Source of the DNA: Onthophagus taurus
Taxonomy: Eukaryota; Arthropoda; Insecta; Coleoptera; Scarabaeidae
Length of the DNA stretch: 64,000 nt
NCBI RefSeq assembly: GCF_036711975.1
Contig: NC_091970.1
Coordinates: forward strand, 4,595,501-4,659,500
Direction of reading: 5' to 3'
A program made the position numbers and the translations under genes. The notes beneath the pieces were generated by a model. That model saw nothing but the letters and a program-made list of their open reading frames with translations. It was not told the DNA's origin and made no database searches. The first letter of the stretch is position 1; each line of letters starts with the position of its first letter. Positions 11,296 through 25,400 of the stretch are shown piece after piece.

Positions 11296-14200
11296 TCTTA
11301 TTTGTGTTTTGATGCGAAATAAACCGACAAAGCAAACGAATTTGACGATTCACTCTTAGTTACAAAACTGTCAATCTAGGGGAAAATTAAGATTCTTTTT
11401 TTTTTGGTTGTTTATTAATAATTCGATTTTCGTTAATTCTAATTTAAATTAATTAATTTATTCAAATAAATAGTAATTTTATCATTAAAATGTGGATTTA
11501 GTAATAACTACAAACAAAGATTTAAATTGTTATTTAAAACTGAAGTTGGTTACGGATTTGAGACAAACAAATTTAAACATAACCTCAATTTTTATTTATT
11601 AATTTCAATATAACAATAAACGTTTTTTTAAAAACTTAATTTTAATTATTTATATTTTGGGTTTAAAATAACAATCAAAATCGTAACTTAATTCAAATTT
11701 AGACGAAATAAGTGAGAAAATTTTTATTTTTATAGTTGGTGTTAAAGAAGTTGCCTACATCTTACATCAACAATAAAATAGTTAAATATAGACTTAAATA
11801 ATAAAATAGTAATAATTAATGCTGTTTTGATAGATAACGTCGTTTCAAAACAGGAAATCGATTCAAACTCATCTCCTAAAAAACGTTGTTTATTTAAACA
11901 CAAAGTATTATTATCACAATGAGTTGTTTTTCGATTATGGTAATTTATTTTTAGCACTTTATATCTAAAAAAAAGATCAAACGATACTCGGGGACGTTGT
12001 TGTAGGTTAGGCTAAAGATAAAATTCGTCAAAGTAAGCATGAAGAGATTAATCTCAATTAATTTTTTGTATCAATTCGTTTTTGAGTGTATAGATATTCA
12101 AGAGGTGTGTGAGAGTGACGTTATTCCATTAATGCTTATTTTTCGTCTGGAGATTAAAAAAATTAATCGAAAACACGCTTCAAAAATAAAATCGGCGATT
12201 CAAAGAGGGTTGAATAATTTAAATTTAAGGCGATGACTCACCAAGCTGCTTTTGCTATTTTAGAAAAGTCTCTGACCTCTCCTTTCCGATTCAAGGCGCT
12301 TACCAAGCGACGCAGAGATAATTGTGTGCAAAATACTACACACACAAAGTAGTTGTACATTTTTATTTCATTTTAATTTCAAGGTGAACCCAGAAAACGA
12401 TTATTTTAATACAATGGGTTCAATTTTTATTGATATTCAAGAGGGTTACACCGGAAAAGCATTTTAAACCGAATTCAAGGTGAAACTTAATAATTAAATC
12501 ATCAAACGTTAACGTTTCACAAACGTCAAATTTGTTTGTACCGAAACCCTGTGATTGGTCGAATTAAACAAAGCGTCAATTTAATTTAAAAATTATTTTA
12601 ATATTATTTAATTTAAATAAAGTGTTAATGAAAGTCGTTGGGGATTAAAATTAAGGTGTGACGCGCAATAAAAAATATTACGTTCGATTCGATTACGTAA
12701 ATTGAATTTCATTTTCATTTTTAATTACCCGCGCGTAATATTATTTCTACGATTGCGTCTAATGATTGTATTTAATCGATATATTTAATAACTGCACTTA
12801 ATTAATCGTGTATTAATAACAATTATTTAAATGTTTATTAAATTTAAAAAGCGGAAGTCGAATCACAAGGAGTTTCGATACAAACAAATCTGACGTTTAT
12901 GTCAATTTTTAGCTTTCATAAAAATCATTTACAATTTTTACCCAATTAATGCGTTAAATGGTTTTAAACTAAAAACGTTGAAATTTATACATTATTTTGA
13001 AAAATCTAACAAATCAAAATCGGGTAAGCATTAAATTAAATTAATAACCGGAAGTTGATGTCCATCTTTTTAATTCGACCAATCACGGAGAGTCTTGATA
13101 CAAACAAATTTGACGTTTATAAAACGTCAAACTTTTTAAGCGTCCTCGCAAATAATTTAATTTCTTTAATTTTTAGCCGATATATGAAGTTATTTGGTTA
13201 TATTTTTCACATTACTCGGGGTTTTAACGATAAATCTAATCTAAAAATTGTGTTAGTATTAAATTAAATATTATTTTTTTTCCGTCATAATTTTTCCAGG
13301 AGAATTTAAAACATTTATTAAAAATAAACTTCGTCCCCGGATGCTTGGGATTATTACTGCAAAAAAGGAGATGTTTACGTAATAGAAAATACCGTTTTAA
13401 GAAAATAAACGGGTTCGCGACGAACCTATTTTCTTTTACAACGTGGATGATTACGTGACTTAAACAAACAACGTTATAGTTGTTGTCGTCGCCATCGAAG
13501 ACGTTTCGAAAACGAAATCGAAACCGCTCTTGGATAATTTTGCGTAACGCAGGATGTTCCATTCTTTTTAAGGCTTAAAACCGTTCTAAACCGAAATTGA
13601 ACCAAGAAAAGGTATCCTTTTTTGTTTAATTTAGTTTCTAAATCACGCAAAAAACGGTTTGAAGGTCGAAGAAAGTAAATTTTAGGTCCCGTTTTCACCT
13701 CTCAAGAGAAAGAGAGATAAAATCTCCTTTCACATAAGCATATTTTTTTTTGAATAAAAGTAGTTTGGCGAAATTATATCGCGAACTTTCTCCGGAGCCC
13801 AAGAAAGACTTGAAATCGACTCGTTTACGCAACGTTTTTTTTTCTTTGAGGGGAATTTCTTGACCTCAGCCTTATTTCGAACTTTCTTTAGAAATAACCA
13901 AGAAATGACGTCATTTTTAAAGTGATTCATGGAGAGTTATTTATAATTTTAATCTAATTTAACCTAATTTTTCTGCTTTAATTAGGTGATTAAAGAATCG
14001 TTAGAAGATGAGTTCGATTAGGCCGTTTTTGGGGCGTTTTTGTTGGGTTAACCTTGAAGAAATGCAAACTCGGCTATCTACTCGGTGTTATCATTGCGAA
14101 AAAAAGAGTCAAAGCAAAACAATAACAAAGAACGCCTCTTCTTTTGTGCGTTTTTTCATGGACGAACTTAAATAAAAAGAAAGAGTAAAAAAGAATCAGT

Positions 14201-17200
14201 TGTGTGAACAAAACTGGTCGAGGAGATTCGTTTTAGTTAATATTAAACGAATCTTGTTGAGTTTAGTTTTTTTTGGTAAGTTGGAAGCGTTACGCAATAT
14301 TTATTGTGTATTACCACGTTTTGAAGTTTGATTCGCCTTTTTCGCAACTCAATCGATAAATTAACGACACGCGGCGTTTCTATAGAGTTTTTCTGATAGC
14401 GCAATCACAAGATGCGTCACAAGTTGTTGTTTTGACTACTATACCTCGGTTAATTAATTAAATAAAAATTGGAACGGAATTAACACAAAAAAGAGAATTA
14501 AATTTGAAACCTTTTTCTTATCTTTTAAATAAACCCGTTTTATTGTTTGTTTTGTATAAGATACAGTGAACTGGCGGTATGTTTTATTCATTTATTCCTT
14601 TATAAATAATAGTAAATAAGAATTAGTAGGAAATTGAGAAAAACATGTTGCTCGTGGCTTATGTTGAAAAACAAACCAATAAATAAAAAATTTTTGCAAC
14701 ATTTTCAGACAAAGAAATGTTTTATTTCGTTATTTTTTTAAAAATTATTTGAAATATTAGATAACGACATAAAGAACAATAGGAATTACTTGATACCAAT
14801 AGGTTTTTTTCAACAATTGTTTAAAAACGACACAATGTGATAATTTGAAGGATATCAAAAAAAAAAAACTTATCGAAAATGTAATCAATAAAATCGATTC
14901 CTATTTAACGCTTTTAAAAAAATATTGAAATCTCGTTTTGTGGGCAGACGACAAAAACAATTTTAAAATACCTTAATATTTGGTTATTTTATAGGGGTAT
15001 TGTTTCTCGGATTGCATCATTCTTATTTTTCTGAAGTTATTTTTAAATAATTTAAAATTTGATAAAAATAAATGTTAAAAACATTAACGTCAAATGAAAC
15101 GTCAAAAATGAAATGTGTCTGTTGCTAATTTCATGCTATTTACATCGAAATCGACGCCAATGTGAAGTAGTGACATAACTTCAAAAAAAATTATAAATAG
15201 TTTTAAATAAAATGTGAATTTAAAAATGGGTGTGGTTAATACGAAAATTATTAGAATTGATGGGATTATTTCGGAAAAAATTAAATTAATTATGAAGTTG
15301 ATAAGATTGGATGAAAAAATTAAATGTGAATGATTTTTTGGATGGAAAAAATCCAAAACTATTGAGATAATTACTAAAATAATCAATTGAAAGTCGCGAA
15401 ATAATCAGTTAAAAAATGAAATTGAGGTTAAAAAGCCATCAAGATCTAATTAGAAACATTGAAATAGTATCGTCAAAAATCTATTAATAGAGATATCAAG
15501 AATAATTAAGGTACCAATTCTAACGCCTCGGCCGCAAGCAACCTCTGTTTAATTAAATGATATGATACTCTTTTTTAATTCTTTTTTTTTTAAACATTTA
15601 TATAATTATACTATTTTAAACATTTTAACGAAATAAAAATTAATTTATAAAGAAAATTTTCATACAAAAAAAATATTTACGCGTTTAATTAAAAACAACA
15701 AACCTCAAGGTGAAAAAAAATCACCCATCATCAATTCAAAGTGTTTTAAAATAAAAAAAAATACGTTTTAAATTAACTATAATTAGAACCGGTGATATTC
15801 GAAACTATTTTAAGTAATAATCAATTCAGATAGTTGTTTTCGTAGACTGTTTTCTTGTTAAATACGGTTACTGAATAATAAGTTAAAACATTTTTGAGAT
15901 AACACTTTTTCAGTAAACACTTTTAAAATAACTTTTTTTTCGAATTGCTGCGTGATTCAAGGAGGGTTAAAAAACTGACATTGTAACACTTTAAAGACTT
16001 GAACTAACGGTCTACAAACTGGTCAACGACATGCACAATTCCGCATTTACGCGGAAACCGTTCGACCTTCTTTCAAATCGAGACAAGAAAGTCAAGCTTA
16101 AAATCACCTTCCTGGTTGTTCACGGGATTTATTTAAACTATAAAAATTGCATTTCCGTTATTTCTCGTTTCAAATAAATAAATAACGCGTTAATAATAAG
16201 TGGTTTTTTTAATTAAAAAATTATAACCTAAAAATAATTTCATGTTAAATTGTAAACGTCAAAATTTTGAGGTTATAAATTTTTTTTCTTTAACTAAATA
16301 AAACTATGTTGCTTCTTTATCTTTTACTTACTTTTTGGCGTTAGTTCAAGTTGTCTTCAGTCCAAGAAAAACTAAATGTGTCCCGTTTCAAAATTAGAAC
16401 GACGTTGACGTTAAACGAAAATTCGTTTCAATGCACTTTTAATTCTGAAAGTTAAAAAAATTAAATTAATTTTTTCGCATTTAATTAATTTAGTCATTTA
16501 AAATTGCAAAATGTACTTTTTTAAATCCACTTTGTAAAAGATTAGATATCAAATATTGGTAAATAACGTTATTTACATAAATAATTCAATCCAGTACATA
16601 TAAAGACCAGGGAACAAAACAATTAATCAATCATTCCTCGATACACCTTTAAGAAATAATTTTGTGTTTTACGTAGTGATTAAATTGTGATTATTATAAA
16701 CGGAATTCCACAAAGAATTATTGTCGTTTCCTTTTTAATATAATTCCAAGAAAACCCGATGATTCAACGGCTGATAAACCCCGTTAATGATTCCGGGAGT
16801 TTTAACACACGATAATATAACCAATATGATTTCATCAATCGTGTTCAAACCGTTTTCGTCCGCGACAAGTGATATACAAGGTAAATTTTTATTATTTAAG
16901 TTAAATCTAAAAAAAATTAATAAAAACATAACCTCAATTAAAAAGGAAAAAACATAAATACATTTAAATTTAAACTTAATTGTTTTAACCTCGATGATGG
17001 GATTTTCGAAAATCTAATTAGAAGCATCCTCTTGGTTCTTTTCGTCTTGATTTCGTAAGAAAAGTGGGGAAATTATCTCCTTTTCGAGGATTCCACATTA
17101 AACGTCATTTTCACATTTTTAACTGTCACGTATAGGTGGCGTTTAAAACGTTATTCTAACCTTTATAACTTGGCCGGATTTTGCCTTGGAGAAACAGTTC

Positions 17201-17539
17201 GAAAATAACTTCTAAACGTTAAACAAGTAGGAATTCTTTTTTGATTTATTTTCGTAAATTCATTCGCGTTCTTCGCTTTAAATAAGAAAGGAGAAACGCG
17301 TCTTAATAGGATGAATTTAATCGATAAAAATTCAAAAAAACAAATTGTCATTTGTATTTCGCGCCAAATCGAGCCGCCGACAGCACTTTTCGACGAATCG
17401 CGTGCTTTTCAAGAATTAGCGGTGTTGTTCAGAGCGCGATTCGGTTACAGTGTTTACGGTTGATGGGGTGATTCGTTTTTTTTTAGAATTCATCAATTTT
17501 TTCACTTATTAAAGAGAAAAAATATATTTAATAAAAAAG
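11296..17539. other. 6.2 kb gene-poor spacer
   Basis: The promoter of PSMD6 lies at the left edge and that of TBL2 at the right. No recognisable protein family was found on either strand. Notable contents: ACGTCAAA-type palindromes (13105-13130, 15090, 16255); a 55-residue ATG ORF at 14008-14175; TCAGTTGTG, an initiator-like sequence, near 14197, followed by a strong donor (TTTG|GTAAGTTGG) after 14275, which together look like an untranslated first exon; one degraded copy of the GC-rich repeat module near 15534; and CTAGGTGGCG-like motifs further right (17133, 18180). Confidence 0.5.
14008..14175 (+). CDS. Small ORF, unknown
   Basis: ATG in an acceptable context (GAAGATGAGT) opens 55 codons starting MSSIRPFLGRFCW and ending FFMDELK. 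It has two Cys close together (RCYHCEK) and no signal peptide. It lies just upstream of a possible untranslated exon ending at 14275. Without homology support it may be a chance frame. Confidence 0.2.
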   Translation: MSSIRPFLGRFCWVNLEEMQTRLSTRCYHCEKKSQSKTITKNASSFVRFFMDELK

Positions 17540-20500
17540 ATGAGTGAGAACGGTTCGGTCGAGCTGTTATTGCCGTCGTTGGTGGTCGCTGTCGTCGTCG
17601 GGGCCGCGTTTCTTCTATTACGGTACGTTTTAAGTGTCGTGCAAAACGCGAATCCGGACGAGGTACCGAGAAAAATCGAGAAAAGTAAGTTGTCAATTAG
17701 AATTTGACGCGAAATTTAATTAATCGGTCACGTGGCGAACACCTTTTTATTTTAATGTCAATTACAACAGCACACGTGCGAATTGAAGGTTATGTTAATA
17801 ACATAACCTTCAAAAAATTAACCTCCAATTTTGACGTTTTTGACGTTTAATTATAATCTTTTTAATTTTTGATTTACAGATGCTAAGGAAGTTTCTGACC
17901 AAAAGAGACAGTCGCAAACGCATATTGTGTCTAATAAAAAAAAGAAAACCATCGATAATCGTTTGGGGAGGAACGATAAAACTTTTACTGATAAATGGTT
18001 AAAAACTTCCATGAAAGGACACACTGGACAAGTTTTAGATATGGATTATTCCAGCAATGGGAGATTGTTGGCATCGTGTTCAGACGGTTAGTATTAATTA
18101 AATTAATAAAAACAGGGAGGGTTAATTTCGTCCAGGTTAAAATTACAGATTTCTGTAAATAAATTAGAAATTAATCGCTAGGTGGCGAAATATCTTCAAT
18201 TATTCATAATTACATCAGAAAATGTCGTTTAAGATAACGAAATATCTTAGGAATAATTAATAATGACACGAAATAAAAATAAAATGTGGTTAAGTAGCGG
18301 GTTTCTTATCTTATTTTTCTAATAAAACTAGGTTATAAACACTTACACGCAAAAAAACTAAGTAAAAAGATTAAAGGAGAGACTAAAAGTTTCTATTTTT
18401 TAATTCAGAAGATGACTCCGCATCGAAAACTTCAATTTCCACTGACGGAGACAGCAACCTCTCGTCAGAATACCTCGAGGAAGAGGAGGATCAAGAAAAA
18501 AAGCAAGACGTGAAGCCGCAATTAAGTAGAAGACAAAGGAAGAATCGGAAACGCGACGAAAACGCATCCCCGGTCTTGAAGAGCAATAAAGCGAGGGGAA
18601 AAAAGTCGATAGAAAAGAATTTTAAGCACGAACCATCCCTTTTTTATGAAAAACTTGGTGTTCCCGACGTTGATTTGACCTCATTTCTTCATTCATACCT
18701 TTTAAGTACCGAGCAAATGTTAGCGTTGGGTTATCCGATGGATAGTAGCCAAGATCCCGGGAAAGTAATTATTTTTAAGGGGAATATGGGGGGATTTTGG
18801 GGGAAAAACGATAACAATAAAAAGAAAAAAACATTTTTTGATGTTAACGCCAAGGAATTTTACCCGAGGAGTTACACAAAAAAAGAGATCAACGAAGATA
18901 GCGGAAGAGACTCGGGAAATTCGTCCGAGTGCGAAGAAGATGTCAAGAGCAACCCCAAAATCGAAGAAAATTACATTTATAACTCGATTTTAGAGCGGAG
19001 CGAATTAATTTCTATTTATAACAAAAAGGAAGTGAGAAATAACAAAAAAAATTGTTGCCGATGCGGGGACGATTTTTATTTGAACCCGGAAGACTCCGGG
19101 TACATCACCCAAGAGCCTTGCACGTATCATTGGGGAAAATTAACGATGTTTCACCCAACGTCGTTGGGTGTTTTAAAGTATCAGTGTTGCGGCGGTTTCG
19201 AAGGGAGTCAAGGGTGCACGCAGGGTAAATTACACGTTTGGACCGGAATTAATGCGGGTGTAAACGGACCTTTCGATAACTATGTTAAAACGAAACCTCG
19301 AAAAACGACCCCACCCGGTGGGAACACCGGCGCATACGCGATTGATTGCGAAATGTGCTTCACCGTAAAAGGGATGGAGCTGGTTAAAGTGACGGTAATC
19401 GGTTGTGATGGACGTTTAGTGTACGATACATTTGTTAAACCTGAAATGAATGTTGTTGATTATAACAGTCGATTTTCCGGAATTACAGCGAAGGATTTAA
19501 ATAAGAAAAAAAATCCGAAAAGTTTACGGGAAGTCCAAAATGATTTGATGGGGTTTATATTTTCAGATACGATTCTTATCGGGCATGGATTAGAAAATGA
19601 TTTGAGGGTGTTGAAGATTTTGCACCCGACGGTTGTTGATACAGCCGTTGCATTCCCACATCGAAACGGGTTGCCTTATCGTAGATCATTGAAACAGTTA
19701 GCCTCGTGCTTTTTAAAACGAGACATCCAAACTAATTCGGAAGGCCACGATAGCTTCGAGGATGCGAGGGCTTGCATCGATTTGATGTTGATGAGGATCG
19801 GAAGGGATTTCCAATCAATTCTCCAACATTCTTATCAACTCTAATAAAATAAAAAAAGGAAAAAAATGATCTTATTAAAAAAAAGAGTTCCTCATTATCA
19901 ATAGGATTATTTTTTTTATATTTAATCTTAAGAGTGCGTTATTTAAACGGTGGGGTAAACAGCTAAGAATCGAATCTCTCCGGGTTTATTCCTGTTTGCG
20001 TCCGCTTTAAAATAGACTGATGTAGTACAAAATAAAAATACACTTTTGTTACTAGTATTAAAGAAACTTAATTTAATTTGTATCGTTTTTTTATTCGTGA
20101 TACTCTCGAAACGAAGTGCCTTAAATAAAACTCGTTGTAAACTTAAATAAATTGGTTTCTCTTAAATTAATAACCTTGGTTTCAAAATAAAATTGTGTTA
20201 ATCAGAAAAAATTAACACCTCAAAAAGAAAGTTTTTTTGAATAAAATTGGCGCTAATTACTTAAATATAGAGGGAATCGAAGGACTTTTTGATACTAAAG
20301 AGGTGAAGTTTGATGAAGCAAATACATAAAAAACCAAAAACGAAGAGAAAGTAGAAAGTAGAAATTGTTAGATTAAACTTTTTTGTGAAAGCTGATTTAA
20401 AAATTAAGAAACGTCAAAATTGACGTTTAAATTAATTATAACCTCAATCTTTCAAATCGACTAAATAATCCCTTATGATTAATTAAAACGATATTTTAAA

Positions 20501-21753
20501 ACAAATTTGATCTAATCAATTAATTTAATTTTAAATAAATCATTATTTAAATTTTTTAAAAATCTAAATATCAAAAAAATATTTGTTAGAGGTTATATAA
20601 ATCGTGACACAATTAATTTGATTAATTTATTTATTTGTTTCAGATCGAACGGTTATTTTATGGGACATCAAAGATATTAACCAAAAAGACCGAAAATCTC
20701 TCCGAGTCAACATCGAGTTTGATTACCCCACCTTCGTTAAATGGAGCCCCGATAACAAGGCGTTCTTAATAACGAAATACAACGAAAACACAGTTGAGGT
20801 TTATAAATTAGAGAAGAAAAAGGATGGCTGGTTGTCCCAACCGAGTAAAGCGGCGACTTTCGATAAAAATCACAATGAGGACATCATTGCGATGGATATA
20901 GCCCAAAACGGAAAATTCATCATGACGTGCTCCAAAAAGAATCAATTAATAGTTTGGAATTTAAAGGGGCAAATCATGGGGCAAGTCGATACTTATTTAA
21001 TGTACACGAATCAAGCCAAAATCACACCTTGCTCGAAATTTATTGTTTCTTGCGGTAAATTTAAATTTTATGTATGCAACCCAATATACGCCAAGACAAT
21101 TTATTTTTTTTTTTTAGGTTTTGCCCCCGATGTAAAAGTTTGGGAGGTAATTTGTAATAAATCGGGTGAAGTGCAAGATGTGCAAAGAGTTTTTGAGCTT
21201 TGCGGGCATAAATCGGAAGTTTACGACGTTTCTTTCGATACGGATACTTCCCACATAACCTCTATCTCGAAAGATGGAACTTGGAAATTATTCGATACGA
21301 AAAGTAAATGTTGAAGCAATTAAACACCAATTTAATAAATTTATTTATTTTCAAGTTGATTATAAAAAAGGAGAAGATCCCCATTTGAAATCAACGGGGC
21401 AACACAACCATAATGGACCGTCAAAAATAACTTTATCTCCCGATGCCGAGGTCGTTGTGGTCAGCTCGATGAGTTCCTTATATTTTTATTCGAGTAAATC
21501 GGGTGTTTTGGATCGATTGATTGAGAATGTTTACGCTGGTGATGTGACGAATATGTTCTTTGAGCCGGCCGGGAAATTCTTATTTACTTCTGGCGATAAA
21601 CAAGTTAGGGTTTTTCATAACGTTACAGGTTACAAACAAGGAATTTTGACAGCAAAAGAGAAATTAAAAAGCAACCAAACTTCCGCAACCAAAGAACGCT
21701 TGGAAAAATTAATCCAAGATAATCAAAGGATCATCAATGAAATTGAAAATTAA
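17540..21753 (+). CDS. TBL2: Transducin beta-like protein 2 (ER-anchored WD40 protein)
   Basis: Five exons (17540-17684, 17880-18086, 20644-21054, 21118-21303, 21356-21753), all separated by phase-1 introns, encode 448 residues; the human protein is about the same length. An N-terminal segment (about residues 8-30, SVELLLPSLVVAVVVGAAFL) is a signal anchor. A basic linker follows, then WD40 repeats beginning KGHTGQVLDMDYSSNGRLLAS and including LCGHKSEVYDVSF with DGTWKLFD. The C-terminus is a charged helix (TKERLEKLIQDNQRIINEIEN). TBL2 is an ER-membrane protein linked to PERK signalling and the unfolded protein response. Intron 2 is 2557 bp, far longer than the others, and contains the REXO1-like exon in the same orientation. 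Confidence 0.93.
18409..19844 (+). CDS. REXO1: REXO1-like DEDDh 3'-5' RNA exonuclease, exon inside TBL2 intron 2
   Basis: An uninterrupted frame follows an acceptor (TTTAATTCAG|AA) and runs 477 codons to TAA. The order is an acidic Ser-rich start, a basic segment (LSRRQRKNRKR), LTSFLHSYLLSTEQMLALGYP, a Cys/His cluster (CCRCG...CTYHWGK...YQCCGG...GC) and the exonuclease domain. The catalytic residues are present: Asp/Glu in AIDCEM, Asp in GHGLENDL, His/Asp in EGHDSFEDA. RSLKQLA and YDTFVKP are typical of REXO1/GOR. The first in-frame ATG is at 18717, inside the conserved region, so translation must begin in an upstream exon ending in phase 1. Both TBL2 exons 1 and 2 end in phase 1. AATAAA right after the stop suggests its own poly(A) site. 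The nuclease call is firm; the 5' end is inferred. Confidence 0.9.
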
Positions 21754-22475
21754 AAATAAATTTTTTAATACTAATTTTTTGTTGTTGGTTATGCAACCCA
21801 ATTTACACCTTTCTAATTTTAATTTAATTCAATAATATTTTTTTATGATTTCAAATTAATTTCTAATTCATTCTGATAAATAACAATAAAATCATTTGAT
21901 AACAAAATGATAAATAAATTGCTTCGTTTTCTTTTTAGGTCAAAGAAACCAATAATTATTTTTTATTAAATTTATGAATCGATTTATTGTTTTCGCAAGT
22001 GAATGACTCATTTATTCGATTCCGATTAATCGAAACGAACTTGAATCGTTTTTAGTTCTCTTTTTATCGATTGAATGAACGGGTTTCATTATAACGGGAT
22101 TATTTTTAAATTTCCCGCTCGATACGGCGCTGACAACCTAAAGAAAAAGATTAAAGATGGTGCCCAAACCCACTTGATGCTATAATCAAATCGAAAGATT
22201 TTAATTCTTAACCAACTAAAAGTATCAAATACCACCAAATGTGATAAAATCCGTCTTAAATAGCTCATTAATTAGATAACGGGGAAGAGGATGTGCATAT
22301 TTGCGTGGTTTTTGTGACCCCATGAGGAATATATGGATAGAAAATAGTAAACATAGGACCAGGAATCGCAGAATGTGAAAAGAAACTCGGTAATGATTAT
22401 GATTTAACACTAAAACATTTTAATTTAGATTGATTTATGAGGCAAATACTTTTATTTGAAATTTTAGGTTATGCC
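21754..22475. other. Spacer between TBL2 and Ptpmeg
   Basis: AT-rich, with the TBL2 3' UTR on the left. An acceptor-like TTTTAG|GTTATGCC lies just before the Ptpmeg start, so a non-coding upstream exon is possible. Confidence 0.5.
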
Positions 22476-25400
22476 ATGATCGAAAGTGTGTCTCGTAGGG
22501 CGCTTTCAGGGTCTAGTGGAACTTACCACGTGCAAGCTTTAGAACTGGCAGCCGCTAGGGATCGAAAACAGGACGGTTTCGGCGTCGTAGTCCATTTTTT
22601 AGACGACACGGAGCATTGTTTTAACGTCAGCAAACGTTCGAAGGGTTCCGCTTTACTAGACCAAGTTTATCAACATCTCGAATTAATCGAAAAAGATTAT
22701 TTCGGATTAAATTATTACGAAAATGGGGGTTCTAGCAATAATAAACCCGAATATGCTGTAAGTAATTTACTTATTTATTAGATTAAGTAACATAACATTA
22801 AAAATTTCATAAATGTCATTTTTAACATTTCAATTAATGTAAATTTTTTATTAATTATTAAAAAGAAATGGTTAGATCCGTCCAAATCAGTTAAAAAACA
22901 GCTTGGAAATAACCAAACTCATCTATTTTTTCGAGTGAAATTTTATGTATCCGATCCGAGTAAATTACAAGAAGAATATACGAGGTATCAATTTTATCTT
23001 CAAATACGAAGGGATATTTTGGAGGGGCGTCTTCAATTACCGCCGAGTACTGCCATTTTATTAGCTAGTTATATTGTACAATGTAAGTTGAGTCATTCGC
23101 TTATTAAGCAAATTTATTTTTTTTTGTTAATTCATCGAAAAAAATTTTTATAGCTGAATTAGGTGATTATCAACCTGACGAGCATGGCCCCAATTACTTG
23201 TCTAATATGCAATTGGCGCCCAATCAAACGGAAGAGATGGAACGGAGAATATCGGAGCTACATAAACTGTTAAAGTGAGTTGCAAATAATTCTTTTTTTA
23301 ATTTTTAATGTATCGTTTTACTTTTTAGGGGTCAATTACCGGCTGATGCGGAGTTTAATTTCTTGGATCATGCGAAACGATTAGAGATGTATGGAGTTGA
23401 ATTATACAAAGCGAAAGTAATTAATTTAATTAATTCCCTTGCAAATTTTCATTCATTATATTTTTTAAATAGGATAATAGCAGTAAAGATATTCAATTGG
23501 GGGTAACATCGCTTGGATTAGTTGTTTTTCAAAATAATGTACGAATCAACACCTTCTCTTGGTCCAAAATCATGAAAATATCCTTTAAAAGGAAACAATT
23601 TTTCATACAACTTTTACGAGAACTCTCCGAAAATTACGACACCCTCCTCGGGTTTAACATGGAGACTTATCGGGCTTCGAAAACTTTATGGAAATCATGC
23701 GTAGAGCACCACACCTTTTTTAGGTTACATTCTCCTAAAGTTCGGAGAAGATTTCCGTTCTCTCTTGGCTCTAAATTCACTTACTCTGGAAGAACTGAGT
23801 TTCAAACCGTCGAAGATGTTAAGCAGCGGGGAAAACTGGAAAGGAAATTTGTTCGATCCCCCAGCAAAATTTTAGTAAGGATTAAAAATAATTTGTTTGG
23901 TTACTTTTAATAAAAAATTGATTTAGATTAAATCACCCCCACCTCCGATATTAGAAGAAAAGGGGAAAATAGTTCCAGCTCCGGCGCGACCACCACGACT
24001 TTATAACGATAAAATCACCTCAACGGGGCCGAAAGAACCTAGAAAAGCTTGGGAGGATGAATCTTTAATCACTGATGAGTAAGTTTTAAACAAATTAAAG
24101 TATAATGTCAAGAAAATTTGTAACCTCAAAAAGTTTTAAAATTTTAATCTTATCGCAAAAAATAAAGAGCTAACTTTAATATTGTAATGAAAACCTCACC
24201 TTAATGGGGCCGAAACAACACAAAAACGCTTTGTGGTCACTGATGAATAATTTAAATAAAAAGAATTTATAACCTTAAAAAAAGGAATCTATTTTATCGG
24301 CTTTATTGACATTTAATATTTAATTAAAAAAAATTTATTTTTGATGAAAATTTTAATCTTATCTCAAGAAATAAGGAAACTAATTTTAATATTATAATGA
24401 TAACCGTTATCAGAATTAATCTTGCTAAAACACCTGATAAAACATCGATTATAACCGTGTTTTATCACTTTATGACTAAAAAGCTATTCGAATCAACTTC
24501 CTTAATTTCCGAAGGACACAAATGGTGTCACCAATGATTCTAAAATGAGTTTAAAATGTACCACTTATTACGTTCCCAAACGTAAATCTAAAAAGTAAGT
24601 TATTTTTAATTAACTTGAATTAATTTGAGTTAAATTGAATTGAATCGAGCGATTAAAACGTAAGATAAAGTAATGTAATTAGTTATTAGATTGTTGTTGA
24701 GAGTATTGTTCGGAAACGATAACAGATCCAGTAGCTAATGTCGAAAAATTTAATTAGGAATGGTACAACACCTTTTACACCCGGGTTAGCAGCGAAAGTT
24801 TTGAGTTACGTTGATGAGGAGCCCCCTTCTCCCACCCAAAACGGCCTTTACGACACCCCTCCGTACAGTGCAAGTCACTCACCCACTTTACGACCTGAAG
24901 ATGATGATGGCTTAGTTAACGTGGTGTTGTACCCCGATTCAGATGGAAAATATGGGTTTAACGTTAAAGGTAACCTTCAAATAATTTAAATTAACTTTAA
25001 TAAAAATCATCATTGTAGGCGGCGCTACGAAAGACGTCCCAATTTTAATATCAAGAGTTGGTCTAAATACCCCAGCCGATAGATGTAATCCCCGATTAAA
25101 CGAAGGGGATCAACTCCTACAAATAAATGGGCAAGATGTTTCGAATGCTTTACACAGTGTGGTCGTTCAATTAATTCATGAAGCTAGAAATACTGATTCC
25201 GGGAAGTTAGTTTTGACGTTAAAACCGAACGTTCTTTATAATCGCGATGATTACGATGAGAGTTTGCAATATTACATGCCAATTGGGGACATTTTATCTG
25301 GCGAAAACGTTATTTTAACACCGTTAGAACAAAGCATGGTTGAGTTATCCGAGGGGTTAATCACCGGAAGTTTATTAATGGAATACGAGATTTTATACAG

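Noticed and set aside
12240-12330. Possible small RNA gene with two donor-like motifs on minus
   Set aside because: No U1/U6 or tRNA consensus elements could be identified.
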